Positions 17,301-32,300 of a stretch of DNA of 64,000 nucleotides are shown one piece after another. The notes beneath the pieces were generated by a model, which did no database searches, had not been told where the DNA came from, and saw nothing but the letters and a program-made list of their open reading frames with translations. Position numbers and translations under genes: made by a program. Position 1 is the stretch's first letter. The number at the start of each line of letters is the position of its first letter. This stretch comes from Schistosoma haematobium (taxonomy: Eukaryota; Platyhelminthes; Trematoda; Strigeidida; Schistosomatidae): NCBI RefSeq assembly GCF_000699445.3, contig NC_067202.1, forward strand, positions 17,889,760-17,953,759. Reading direction: 5' to 3'.

Positions 17301-20300
17301 CTGGTTGCCCAAACCGTGGAAAAGTTCTTCTGAAAGTACCTGAAAAGAAAATTGGATTAGAGGTGATCTTAGTGACCTGAGAGCGTGACTGCAGTGCCCA
17401 AGGGTCGAATGCTTGATGTCGGTCACACACGACTTTTTGTGGGTAATTTTCGCATTAGCTCCGTATTTGTTGAAACCTTACTGCCGCAGACGAACATCCG
17501 TGAGATAAGGCAACGTGTGCATTTTTAGGGTCAACCTTTTCTACCCCCAACCCTCCTTATGGGAAGCCAGCATTGCTGTACAGTCAGCTTGGGTTTGCTG
17601 CTTTTATTCTTACCACTCTTCAACCGACCTGTCTGGCATGGTAAGACCTTGTAGAACGATTGTTCCAGTCAATATAGCTCGATTGCTTCATCACGATAGG
17701 AACTCAAAACAACTGTTTGTCAACCAACACCAAAGTTAGAATTTTCAATACAAATGTCAAGACAGTCCTACTGTATATGCTGGAAACCTGGAGAACTACG
17801 AAAACCATAATCCAGAAGATACAAATGCTTATTAACAGTTATTTACATAAAATACTTCGGATCCGTTGGACAGACATTATCAACCACAACCTACTGTGGG
17901 AGAGAACAAACCACATTCCACAGGAGGAAGAAATTAGGAAGAAGCACTGGAAGTGTATAGGACACACATTGAGGAAAGCATCCAACCGTGTCACAAGACA
18001 AGCCCTCACGTGGGATCTTCAAGATAAAAGGAGAAGAGGAAGACCAGAGAACACATTACACCGAGAAATGGAGATAGACATGAGAAGAATGAACAAAAAG
18101 TGGATAGAACTAGAAAGAAAGGGTCAGGATAGAGTGGGTTAGAGAGTGCTGGTCGGCGGTCTCTTCTCCATTTAGAGTAACAGGCGTAAGTATGTAAGTT
18201 ATATATTAGGCATTGATGTTGTTCCTATTAATATTGGTAGCCCACATTATAAAATTAATGAATCAAAGTAACGATTAAAAAGACATGGAATACTGAGGAG
18301 TGTGCTTATGAAATTTCACCAGGGATCAAATCTAACACTTTAGGTTCTTACAATAAACACATTACCATCAGAACTGTCTATATTTTGATGTTAAATAATA
18401 TTGGGCAATTATCATCCATTACCATGCAATATATTGTGTATTAGTCGTGATATGTATAGACTTTATTAGTTACTATTGCGTACTGGAACTTCAGGATTTA
18501 TTCTTGAATCTATCATTAGTTTGTATTGCTGAAAAGTCTCATACTAATACAAAAGAGCTATTAGGTAGACTTCGTCTGATTTCAAAAGCTAGTTGCTATC
18601 AGGACTCAGTAGCTGAAATGGATAAGGTGATGATGTTTGAAGCAAACGGTCCTGGTTTCAAGTTCCTGAGTGACTATCAACTCTGAGATATGATAAGCAC
18701 ATCAAACTGACGAGTCTCAAATAGAACAAAACGCTCATTAAACTGAATTCCATTGCTAGTCATTATCCATCCATCTTTGTTTATAATGCTTGTGAATTAA
18801 GGCAACAATGAGAATATACGCACAATATGCATATATGCCAATAAGAATGATCATTTGCAGTTCTAAACATCAATGGGAAGATTCAAGTAAACAACAATAC
18901 CAAGTGAACTTATAATGATAATAATAATTATTATCATTATTTTATCATTCCAGTCCCCTTCACAACGCAATGTCATAATTGCGTCAGTAGGCTTCAGCAT
19001 ACACAAAGGGAAAACCAAGGTCCTCAAATTCAAAGCGGAAAACTGCAATCCAATCACTTTTGATGGCGAAACTCTGGAAGATGTAAAGTCCTTCACATAC
19101 CTAGGAAGCATCATCGATGAACAAGGAGGCTCAGATGCAGACGTAAAGGTGAGGATCGGCAAAGCAAGGGTCGCATTCCTACAATTGAAGAACATATGGA
19201 ACTCAAAACAACTTTCAACCAATATCAAAGTGAGAATCTTCAATACGAACGTCAAGGCAGTTCTACTGTACGGAGTTGAAACTAGAAGAACTACAACAAC
19301 CACAATCAAGAAAGTACAAGTATTTATAAATAGCTGTCCACGCAAGATACTCAACATCCATTGGCCGGATACCATCAGCAATAGCCTACTGTAGGAGAGA
19401 ACAAACCAACTTCCAGCTGAAGGAGAAATTAGGAAAAGACGATGGAAATGGATAGGTTATACATTACGCAAATCGTCAAACGGCATCACGAGGCAAGCCC
19501 TAACTTGGAATCCTGAAGGGAAGCGAAAAAGAGGAAGGCCAAAGAACACATTACATCGGGAAATAGAAGCAGATGTGAAAAGGATGAATTACAACTGGAC
19601 GGAGCTAGAAAAGATTACCCAGGACAGGGTTGGATGGAGAATGCTGGTGAGTGGCCTATGCTCCTTCACGAGGAGTAACAGGCCTAAGTAAGTAAGTAAG
19701 TAAGTAAGTCCCCTTCACAGTATAACCTTCAGAGAATTAGACTAATTTCTATTTAATTTAATAGTTGAATTCATAAATCAATTGAAACTAGATCACAATG
19801 GAAAACCTAGAAGCACTAGATGGCTGTTTCTTTCTACTATTGAACTCCTTAACAGTGTGTATCCACGATATGGTCATCTAATGTTTCCAGGTTTTCCATG
19901 GTGGTGATCTAGCTTTAATTGACTTATGAATTCAACTTACTAAATTATTATAAAACATTTCTCTGTTAATTTATATTTGGCATGATTCCAATTAATTAAA
20001 ACAATGAATGAATGATCTCATTCTAAATTTTTTCTAAAAATGATCCCCCACTTCCATAAACCTCTCCCCCTTCACCTCCCCTCCTCCCCTCCTTGCTTAA
20101 ACAAAATTGACATTTTAATAAATAACTATTCTATTTTATTTAAATTATTATTATTATTATTTTGTTTTAAAGTTGAACTTTCTCCAGTAAATAAACGTCA
20201 TAGCAACATACAAAATAATAAATATGATGAATATTTTGACCTTAAATTTAAAAAAAATTACTGGGTCGGATAGGGGTGGGTGGGGTGGCGTGGGATATTT

Positions 20301-23300
20301 AGTTCAAAAAAGATCTAAATATTATCAGAAAGGGGGTTATTGTAAAGAATAGAGCAGGTAAAAGATTACTGGGTCGGATAGGGGTGGGGGTGGCGTGGGA
20401 TCTTTAGTTCAAAAAAGATAAAAATATTATCAGAAAGGCGGGGGGGGTTATTGTAAAGAATAGAGCAGGTAAAAGAAAGAAAAAAAGAGAAAAAAAATTA
20501 ATGATTACTTGTAAATGAAAAAAAAAGAGAAACTTATCATTTTGTTTCGTAATTAACTGTTAATGATACGTTTTTGTTGAACTTAAATGAAATAAATTGA
20601 AACAAATGACAAAAGTGAGGTGATAAGAGAGAGAAAAAGAAGAAGAAGAACAAAATCACTTAATTAACTATTTATTCTTTCAGTAGTTGAATTCATGAGT
20701 CAATTGAAGCTAGATCACCATTGAAAACCTGGAAGTAATGAATGACTGTTTCGTCCTAGTATGGGACTCCTCAGCAGTGCGCAACCACAATCCCCCCCAG
20801 CGAGATTCTTTGTTTAAATGTGATGACTTGGATGATGATGGTGATTTGGATGATTGAATAACCTTTCAAATAAACTATTGTTTTTTTCTCTTTCTATTGA
20901 CGTTTTTCTTTATAAGCCAAGATGATAAAGTGACTAAGAGTGGAATAGAAGATGAGTGTTTCATCTGGATTGGGACTTGTTACTTGGATGAACAGGGCAT
21001 TCTAGACATGTTGATATTTTCTTTGGTACTCGAACACACTAGTTCGCCTCAAATGACATCACGTTGTCCAATTAACTACTGAGTCCTGATATCCAATTGC
21101 TTGTTCAATGGAATAAAGTTTAATTGATTTGTACAGGTTGTTTGAATCTTTCCTAATGGGATGACTACTGATTCCAATCAGTTTGCTTTAAAATAACCAC
21201 TTATTTCTTCAAAAATTAATTCTGCCTTTAAGTGATAAATTTTAATTAAGGTGTTTAATTTAAAGTGTAAGTAACCGTTGACTTGTAGTTAAATTACTAT
21301 CAAGTGCATTAATTAGATATTACTTACTTATCTACGCCTGTTACCCCCCTGCGTTGAAGAACATATACTGCTTACCAGCATTATCTATTCAACTCTGTCC
21401 TGGAAAATCCTGTCCACTTGCTATTCATCGTTTACATCTTTTCTTCCAATTCTCAACGCAATGTGTTCATTGGTCTTCCTCTTTTCCTTTTCCATTCAGA
21501 ATTCCATGTTAGTGCTTGTTTCGTGATGCAGTTTGGTGATTTCATCAATGTGTGTCCTATCCACTTCTAACGCCTCTTCCTAATTTTCTCCTCATTTGGA
21601 AGTTGGTTTATTCTCTCCCACAGTAGGTCATTGTTTATGGTATCCAGCGAACGAATATTGAGTATCTTGTGTAGACAACTATTTATAAATACTAGTACCT
21701 TCTTCATGATGGTTGTAGTAGTAGTTCTCAAAGTTTCAGCTCCGTACAATAGAATTCACTGTCTTGACGTTTGTATTGAAGATTGTGATTTTGATATTGG
21801 CTGAAAGACAGTTGTTTTGAGTTCCATATATTCTTCAGTTGTAAGACTGCCGTCCTTGCTTTGCCGATTCTCGCTTTTGAGTCTGCATTCGTTCCTCCTT
21901 GTTCATCGATGATGCTACCCAGATACGTGAAAGATTTCACCTCTTCCAGAGTTTCTCCATCAAGTGTGATTCAGTTGGTGTTCTGTGTGTTGTATTTGAG
22001 GAACTTGCTTTTTCCCTTTTACTGATGCAGAGGTTGCTGCTACACTAGTTGTCTTCATCTGCATTTGTTTATGTGTATGGGATAAGAGGGTCAGGTCATC
22101 TGCGAAGGCCAAATCTTCTAATTGATTCCGAGCTGTTAATTGTATTCCGCATTTCCTCTCTGGTGTCAAGGTCTTCATAATCCAGTCGACTACCAGAAGA
22201 AAGAAGAAAGGGTAGAGAAAACAGTCTTGTCAGACTCCGGTCCTTACTTGGAATGCATCCGTCAGCTGTCCTCCATGAAGTACTTTGCAGTGTAGTCCAT
22301 CATATGAGTTCCGGATGATATTGACGATCTTCTCAGGTACACGATGGTTTTAGTTGTTGACTAGTTAGTTGAAAATGTATTTTGTACTTGGAATTTTTTT
22401 TATCTTTAACCGGTTACAACATCCGAATAATTCTGTTGGGATAAGATAGTGGTTAGAGATAGTTTACAGGGAACTCTGGACCTAGGTTTCGTGCTATTTT
22501 GTCACTCTTCAGCAATCTATAAGTGTAATCTTGAGGAAACTGATGCTTTCTGATGAATTCGATCCCGTTTCACCCAGCTTCATAGTTAAAGATGTTATCA
22601 CTGAGCTATCCAAGCCTCAATTGACCTCCTGTAATACTGACATGTATTTACAATTGATTAATCACTGAGGTAGTGATCACTGTCATATCTTCTCAGATTC
22701 TTCTTAGTAAAGATCAACTCTTATCGATCAGGGTTACTGGTTAACTATTTCTAACCATCATCTTCTCTCAATATAATCCATACAATATTGACTCACTTAG
22801 ACTGATTGCCAACTTGTAACTTAATCAATAAAATTCGATCTACCCTAAGAGAAAGACCTGACATTGATCACTATTCACTTAATAATTAATCAATTATAAT
22901 TTTATTTTTTTCTAGATCATTAATTCAATTATTTTAATGAATCAGATCAGATCAGATCACATACAAACTAATTGAATTTTATAAATCAAATTGACAAGTC
23001 AAGTGTTATGAATTAATAATGAAATAATGAAGGTAATCCCCTTATGAAAGTGAGCTAATAGTCCATCAGCTTCATTGTTGAATGAGATTCATTCAATTTA
23101 GATAGTTAGATAGTTAGATATAGATGGATATCTAGTTCAATTCATTCAATCATGTTACATCATAGAATTACAAAATCAATCATTAATTCGATTGATTGAT
23201 TGATTGATCGATTGATTAAATTAATTAGATTGATTGATTAAGATTTTGTTTTGTTTGTTTTTCTTTTCCAGGTCGATTTGTTTCGTTTTTCTTTTTCTCT

Positions 23301-26300
23301 CTTTTTTTCTTTTTTTCCTTTTTTTCTTTCTTCTTAAATGATTCACTAAATTAGTTGATCAGTAAACAAATCGTCAAACTGCATCACGAGGCAAGCCCTA
23401 ACTTGGAATCCTGAAGGGAAGCGGAAAAGAGGAAGGCCAAAGAACACATTACGTCGGATAATAGAAGCAGATATGAAAAGGATGAATTACAACTGGAAGG
23501 AGCTGGAAAGTATTGCCCAGGACAGGGTTGGATGGAGAATGCTGGTGAGCGACCTATGCTCCTTCACGAGGAGTAACAGGTGTAAGTAAGTAAGTAAGTA
23601 AGTAAACAATGATACTTTTATGTATAGTTTTATTATTATCATTATTTATCAGAATGTGTTTTGTGGAGATTTTTAGAAATTTTCACAGATTGAACTCATG
23701 AGTCAGTTCGAGCCCTGGGTGGTGCAGGGTCGTGGATGCGCACTGTTGAGGAATCCCATACTAGGACGAAACGGCCGTCCAGTGCTTCCAGGTTTTTAAT
23801 GGTGGTCTAGCTTCAATTGACTCATGAGTTCAATCTGTGAAAATATTATTATTATTATTATTTATGTATTGAGTAAATTAAATGGAGAAAACAAAGAAAA
23901 AGAGAAGAAAGTTGAATTGTTATTATTATCATTGATAGCTTAAAGTGAGAAATAAATAAAGGGGGGTTTTATGAAGAGATTATATTGATCTTTAATAGTT
24001 GAATTCATGAGTTAATTAAAGCTAAATCATGATAGAAGTTGTGACTAGTGAAGTTCATCTGTGTCGGGTAGAAACAGGTGTCTACCTCAGTACAATGGAT
24101 GATGGTCACGCAATTTTGTCGAGTGGTTGATGTTGGATGCCGGTTCAGTAGTCCAGTAGGTTAAGCGTTCGTGTGCGAGACTGAGGGCCCTCGGTTCGAA
24201 TCCATCGAGTGAGATTGTGAATGCACACCGCTAAGTAGTCCCACAATGAGAAGAAACGACCGTTCAGTGCTTCCAGATTTCCAACGGTAGTCTAACATAA
24301 ATCGGTTCATGATCTCAATCAAGAACATTATAGAAAACCTGAAAACATTGGATGGCTGTTTCGTTCTAGTGTGGGACTTTAACTGTGCACATTTACGATC
24401 CCGCCTCGAGAGATTTGAACCGAGAACCTGAGCCTACATCTAACGGTGTTAATGTACAACTTCAACTTATCCACGAATTTGCACCACCGTTCACTATTGT
24501 CTTCAGTGAATTCGAATCTTGCGGGACTGGATTGTGGATGTGTACTGCTGCGAAGTGTCATTCTTCGATGAAATGGCTGTCCAATGCTTTCAGGCTTTCC
24601 TTGATGGTCTAGCTTTAATTGACTCATGAATTCAACTATTAAATCGTATTTAATTTTATATTATATGTCATCTTTCATTATCACATACATCTACAATACT
24701 TATATAAGTCAATTGAGATTGAAATGACTCTGATTGTAACACAAGGTAATATGAGCTTGAATTACATAAATAAAGATACAATGGTTCATTTACAGATTCC
24801 TTCAACTGGTTTGTAAATATAAAAGTTGATGAAACGGGTTACAAGCTTTCAGAGGTTGGTTAAAGATAGTTTCTTGAAAATTTCAAACTAACGTTTTCCA
24901 TAAGTCTTTATCGATAGAATACCGTAGGACATTCTGATTCATGAATAGTCATGATATTAGTCAGTAATCAACCAGTGTAAATATCTCAGTCTCTCAGAAA
25001 AGTTATCGTGGCCCAAAGAGCTCACTAGTAACTTTTCATACTGTGCAACTGAATAACCTGTACTCGAATTTGGATGGAGAATGCATGTGGGCAGTCTATA
25101 CTCTTCTATGACGGGTAACAGGCATCAATAAGTAAGTACTCAAACATTTCAGGTGCAGCAGTTTTCTTGACATTACATTACTGCCTATTCGTACCGAATA
25201 TTATGAAAATTAGGTTGAATAGGGTTTCCCGTTTAATACCTTCGAGTTTTCGGTAGTTTTTCACCACATTATTTGACTGACCATTAAAAAAAATAAAGGC
25301 ACTGAATATCTGTTTTATACTACTTTGGAATTTTTTCAGTAGTAAATAAATATGAACAACACACAGGATTGAATCGATGAGCGTAATACCATAAGAGCTG
25401 TTACTTGTAATCTAATGATATTGATTTTCAGCTTCAGTCAATCTACAACATAAAATGATGATTATGCAACACTATCGGTAGGAAAGTAAGCCTAACCTCA
25501 GGAATCTCGAAGTTATCCCTGATATCTACGTAAATACTGTTTATTTTGGGGGTTTCGATTTATGCCATAACGATTGAAAATTAAGAGAGTATCGAACAGT
25601 TGTGTATATCTGTTTGAGAGTTTCTAAACGATGATCATTGATGACTTTGCGACATTACATAAAACTAGTTAATTTTGTGACTTTGATGGAGTTTTGTTTT
25701 CTGAACTGGATGATTTAGTCGTAGAGCTTTCATCGTTCTTCTGAACGACATCGTCATCAGCATAACATTCAGGTAGAAGTGAAATGTTCGAATTTCCCCA
25801 CATGTGGTTCATAGCTTGTCCTGTGCACCTCGATGTTGATTGGTTCTTGTTGACCTTAAACCTGTCATTGTTTACTTCTTTGTTTTGGTTGTATCTTCCA
25901 TTAATTTGATTCTTGGTCCCATATTTGTCCATAATTTTCCTGATTGGTTGATAAATTGGATCGATTTCAATGTGCTTGTTTATTGCTGATTGACCTGAAT
26001 GGCAAGCTTCTAAAAATTCTCTGGTGTTTTTGGAATCGCCTCTACCCAAAACCTCCAATTTTTTCCAATCGAATGAGTGTCCACAGTTGTCCACTTGCAT
26101 TGATATAAGTGAGGACATGTCATGGTGTTTGACCGCTAATTGATGTTGATGCAGGCGAAGATGAAGCGGGTGTCCGCTTTGTGACCCTTTTTTTACACTG
26201 TACATTTAAACATACAAACGCATAGATTTTCAGTATATTAAGATTGTGATTGGTAAGTGTTGTTTTTTAAGCCTACTGTGAAAGAGAACAAGCCAACCAA

Positions 26301-29300
26301 ATTAGGAAAAGATATTAGAAGTCGATAAGACACACATTGAGGAAATCATCAAACTACATCACGAGGCAACCCTCAGATCGGAATCGTGTAGGGAAATGAA
26401 AAACAGAAAGACTAAAGAACATATTGCATTGAGAATTGGAAACATACATGAAAAGGATGAATAGTAACTGGATAGGATTGTTCAGGAGAGAGTTGGATGA
26501 AGAATACTGGTGAACAGTCTATACTCTTCCACAGGGTTGGGATAATAGGCGTAAGTATAGTAAGAATTGTCAATAACATTAAAATCCAAGATGTTCTTCT
26601 TTACTTCCTATTCGTAACTTGTCAAATGGAAGCAGATCATCTCATGACAATCCACTTAAATTGAATACTTAGTAACAAAAAAAACGTTAACATTTATCAA
26701 ATTGATGAAGAAAAAGAAAGGTGTACTGGTTAAACAAACCAAACCAAACCAAAAGAGAAACCAAAAAATGAAACTTTAAACGAACATTAACAAAATGAAG
26801 ATTAAAACAAACAAACAAAAAACACCCAGTGAAGTTTTGCTAAGTCAGTTTGTACTTTGTGCCAAATGAATAAATCTTAAAATAATGAAACAGCTGACAT
26901 AAATCTGTGACATTATCATAGATGGCATAGATGGCATAGATGGCATAGATGGCATACACAATTTTGTATCCTAGTTATATAATCATGTTTGTTTGTTTTT
27001 TAGTGCATAATTATGTGTAACCTTTACATGTACAAAGAGAGACAGAGAGAGAGAGGGGGGATGAAGGATTATAAGTTGTTTGTATAATATATGCTATAAT
27101 TGGTGATTAGTGTATACCTTTCATTCATCACCTAATCCTCTCTCTCTCTCTCACTGTCGCTCTTTCTCTTTCTCTTTCACGTATGCACACACACATAACA
27201 CACACAGACAAACTTCTTCATACTTAGTTTCATTCAATTGTACACAATTCTATTCTTTACCCTCTATTCATTATGAATGAATTTTTATTGTTATTCATTT
27301 GTAACTGTCATATATTCGTTGATATTTTGTCACAAATGTTGTTTATAATGATGAGGATGATGATGATGATCATCATCATTCTCATCATTTGGTTACCTTA
27401 ATCAATTTGTTGTTGTTGTTGTCGTTGCTCCATATACAATTAGGAATTACAATTATGTACATAATAATAATAACAGTGAATAGGTTATTGTCAATGATTT
27501 AGATTCATCTTAGTTATTTCATATTCTAACACACAAGTACACGTATATACAAATCTATACTACGAATATATATGTATATTGTATGGAGTGGAAACGCGGA
27601 GAACCACTAAAGTCATCATCCAGAAGATACAAGTCGTTATTAACAGTTGTCTATGCAAAATACTTCAGATCCGTTGACTAGATACTATCAGCAACAACCT
27701 ACTGTGCGAAAGAGAACAAACCATATTCCAGAAGAGGAAGAAATCATGAAGAAGTGCTAGAAGTGGTTAGGAAATATATTGAGGAAATCACTCAACTGTG
27801 TCACAAGGCAAGTCCTCACTTGGAATCTTCAAGGTTAAAGCAGGAGAGAATGACCAAAGAACACAGTACGCCGGGAAATGAGAATAAACAGCAATTGAAT
27901 AGAACTAGAAAAGAAGGCTTAGGATAGAGTGGATTGGAGAATGCTGGTCGATGGTCTATGCTCCACTGGGAGTAACAAGTGTAATTAAGTAAGAAAGTAA
28001 GTAATTGTCGATAACCGTATGATCGGTCAATTAATGAATGTTCTTCCAATGAAAGTTTAAAGTGAGAAAAACGTAACAACAACAATAGTCTATTCTCTTT
28101 AAAGAAGGTTACAACTGAAGGATGTTTACTGTGCATAGAAATAAAGTGAACAAGATTTAACAAGATCTCTTATTCAGTATATCTGTGTACAGTTTATCAC
28201 CAAACCGAATCATAGACTGGTCAGTTATCTAATATATTATGATTTGAACTAGACAACTCAAGAATTCAACCGAGTGGTAAATGTACTGAAGTTTAGTTAG
28301 CTGAATACCTTTAAAGATGTTCAAGTACAACAATAAATAATTCAAATAAGATTGATATTTCACTTGGTGTTGTTTTACTGGTATCTTCCCATTGTTATTT
28401 AGGACTGCCATTGATCAGTCTGTTATTGGCATATGTACATACTGTGCGTATTGCCTCGATATTGCCTTAATTCACAAGCATTATAAGCGAAGATGGATGG
28501 ATAGTGGCTAGCAATGGAATACAGTTTGACGCACGTTTCGTCTTATTTAAGACTCGTCAGATGGATATATCCGCATCTCAGAGCTGATAGCCACTCTAGG
28601 ACTGGAATCCAATACCATTCACTTTAAACGCCTTCACCTTATCCACAAAATTACTGAGTCCTGATAGCCACTTGTTTGCAGTTATAAACATCAATGGGAA
28701 GATTCAAGTAAACAATACCAAGTGAATTTAAACTTCATTACATTGGACAAGTTAGTGGCTATCAGGACTCACAAGCAAAGTGGATAACATGATGAAGTTT
28801 GAGACGAACGGTACTGGGTTCGAGTCCTAGAGTGAACATCAACTCTGAGATGCAGGTACATCGATCTGACGATTCCTAAATAAAACGAAATGCGCATCTT
28901 GTATTCCGCTATTAGCCACCATCCATCTTTGCTTGTAAACTATTCAAGTATATACTAAAAATTTAGTATCAGAAGAGATATTGAAATGAGACTGAAAACA
29001 TTTTGAAGTTAGTTTTTAGTAGATCAGTGCTTATATTTTTAACACATATTCATTAAAATCTTTATATCCTCCTAAACGTCGGCATTCATTTAACTTATTA
29101 TTTATTATTGTCAGAAAGGCGGTTTCGTAGATGCTCACTGCTGAGGAGTCTCAAACTGAAACGAACGGCCGTTTAGTGATTCCAGGTTTCCCATGGTGGT
29201 CTAGCTTCAATTGACTTATGAATTCTTACTTACTTACTTACGCCTGTTACTCCTCGTGAAGGAGCATAGGCCGCTCACCAGCATTCTCCATCCAACCCTG

Positions 29301-32300
29301 TCCTGGGCAATCCTTTCTAGCTCCGTCCAGTTGTAATTCATCGTTTTCATATCTGCTTCCATTATCCGACGCAATGTGTTCTTTGGCCTTCCTCTTTTTC
29401 GCTTCCCTTCAGGATTCCAAGTTAGGGCTTGCCTCGTGATGCAGTTTGACGATTTGCGTAATGTATGTCCTATCCATTTCCATCGTCTTTTCCTAATTTC
29501 TTCTTCAGCTGGAAGTTGGTTTGTTCTCTCCTACAGTAGGCTATTGCTGATGGTATCCGGCCAATGGATGTTGAGTATCTTGCGTAGACAGCTATTTATA
29601 AATACTTGTACTTTCTTGATTGTGGTTGTTGTAGTTCTCCAAGTTTCAGCTCCATACAGCAGATCTGTTTTGACTTTCGTATTGAGGATTCTCACTTTGA
29701 TATTGGTTGACAGACAGTTCTTTTGAGTTCCATATGTTCTTCAATTGTAGGAATGCGACCCTTGCTTTGCCGATCCTCGCCTTTACGTCTGCATCTGAAC
29801 CTCCTTGTTCATCGATGATGCTTCCCAGGTATGTGAAGGACTTTACATCTTCCAGAGTTTCGCCATCAAGTGTGATTGGATTGCAGTTCTCCGCTTTGAA
29901 TTCAACTATTATTTATTATTGTTATATCATCTATCCTTAAATTAGTTAGAAACTTGTTATTCAGAGTTATGTTCATGGTCCATTGTGATCTATCAGTTAC
30001 TATACACAATCATGTAAATTTTCTGAGTTAATAATATACGAACTAAATTAGCTACTTTTTCTCAATTTTTGATTGAAATTTTGTTGAAGAGATCGAGAAA
30101 ACTCCTCGAAAAAAGCTCTAAGAAAACTGAGAAACATCTTATCCAATTAACATTCAATAGAAGACTAGTCACATAATGCATTTCTGATCGGATGACTGCC
30201 TATACTACTACTACTACTACTACTACGACTACGACTACGACTACTACTACGACTACGACTACTACTACGACGATGTCGATGACGATGACGACTACTACTA
30301 GAGACTGTTGGATAGTTCAATCAGTGTTAGCTTATCTGATCAATAAATCAGGATCATTCAATATTATTGTATAAGTATAATAGAATAAGTTTCAATCAAA
30401 ATATTCATATTGATGAGATGTAATATACTACTTACTAAATCCATCCATATAATTGTTGTCAACACTTGATTTTTTTCATCCTAAATACAAAATTAAATTT
30501 GAACAAAAAACAAATTATATTTGCAATAAGAAAAAGCATAATTGACTGTTAATATAAATGGTTTCCAGATTCTGTATATGAACTAGTACAATTTAGATGG
30601 TAGTTGGAGGTAGTCAACAGGAAATCCTGGACCTGGGTTTCGTGCTACTTGGCACTCGTCAGCAAGGTGTAACTGTAATCTTGAGGGAACTGGTGCACAT
30701 TGCTGACGAGTGCAAGTAGCACGAAACCCGGGTCCAGGGTTTCCTGTTGACTACCTCCAACTACCATCTAAATATCAATACATAGTGCCCGCAGTGTCGA
30801 GTCACCTAGACTGGTGGCCACATTGCAACATGATTGATAGCATTCGATCTACACTAATAAGGACTAGACAAGCATGACATTCATCACCACCCAGTGATCA
30901 ATCAATTGTGATATTCGATTGTCCCCCGTTACAGTATCATGAATGATCAAAACAATAATTGATTCCAATTCTAATCATGCATATTATAATAGTTATTGAA
31001 AATCTTAAGACAAAACTTGTTAACAATTGGCAACTAATCATTTAAAACTTAAGTTTTCTTACAAAATGCTTCCAATCATTCAATAGTGAATTCTCCATCC
31101 CAACCACCCAACCAACGAACACCACCCCACCCCACACCCCTTTGCCCCTTCTCAAACTCATCCCCCCCTTTTTTAATATTTAAAATCAGTTGATGATTTC
31201 TTATTTATGGGTTAATAATCAAGTATCCTTGAAAACGATTCATCAATCATGTAAAAAATTTTCTCTTCGATAAGAAACACAGAAAAAAAGAAGAAAAAAG
31301 TAGAGAAAAGAATGTTCTCTTGTTTTTTTTTTTTGAAGTTTTTCTTTTCCTTATTCCTTTATTCACATTTATGTCAAGACGAAAAAATCGTATATAACGT
31401 TGTAAAAGTGAAACTATCAAGTGTTATTCACTGTTCAATTGGTTAGAAACCATTGACTTGAAGATATTTCCCTTTAAAAGAGTGTGTGTGTGTGCATATA
31501 GATATATATTAAATAGAGATACTTGATTAAGTGTTTTATAAAGAAGAAAATATATATATGGGTCAATTGTAGCTAGATCCTTATGACAAACCTGGAACCA
31601 CTGGACGACCGTTTTGTCTTTTTATGGGGTTCCTTAGTAATGCGTATCCACGTAATTGCATCGCAAGATTTCAACCCATGACCTGTTGGTCTCATGTGTG
31701 AGCGCTTAACCTGTAGACTACTGTGTTGGCATCCAACGGTGTTATTGTTTAAATTTAAACAATCCATGAAATTGTACCACCATCCATTATTGTTATCAGT
31801 GAGTTACTATTTCACAACAAACACGGTTGAATTCCGCTTGTCACGGCTTTTCACTAGAACTCCAGGAAATACCTCTTGGAGACCATCAATAGTGAGCATA
31901 TGATGATTATAATAAGTGAGGGGTGTTGTGGATATTATAGCAATTTAGTAATGGAATTTCGTTGGATACCGGCTAAGTGGTCTAGAGGTTAAGCGCTCGA
32001 TCACGAGATCAAGAGGACGTGGGTTCGAATCTCGCGATGTGGGATCGTCTGATGCGCACTGCTGAGGAGTCACATAATAAGATGAAACAACCGTTTAATG
32101 CTTCTAGGTATTTCATGGTGGTATAGGCTCAACTGACTCATTAATTTGACTACTAAATCACTATAATATCCACAGAAACCGTCTGTCAAAAAATATATAC
32201 AGTAAAATGATATCATCCTGAACTTTAATTCAGTTAGTTAGATATTAACGCCGTTAGATGTTGTTTCAATGGCCTATAGGTTATGGCCTTCCCCCGCGGG

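Larger units (their letters stand above)
30597..30922 (+). mobile_element. HR3 element, inverted hammerheads face to face
   Basis: 30597-30690 is the inverted arm (TAGATGGTAGTTGGAGG, hammerhead on the minus strand). 30691-30773 repeats the hammerhead on the plus strand. The tail then runs through ACTGGTGGCCACATTGC to ATCAATCAATTGTG. The tRNA-like part is missing from both arms. Confidence 0.85.

Noticed and set aside
17130..17430. Conserved small protein in repeat U
   Set aside because: The peptide is shared between repeat copies, so it is likely a retroelement remnant rather than a host gene.
26917..26955. CRISPR-like short repeats
   Set aside because: Direct 9-mer tandem without spacers, in a eukaryotic intron.
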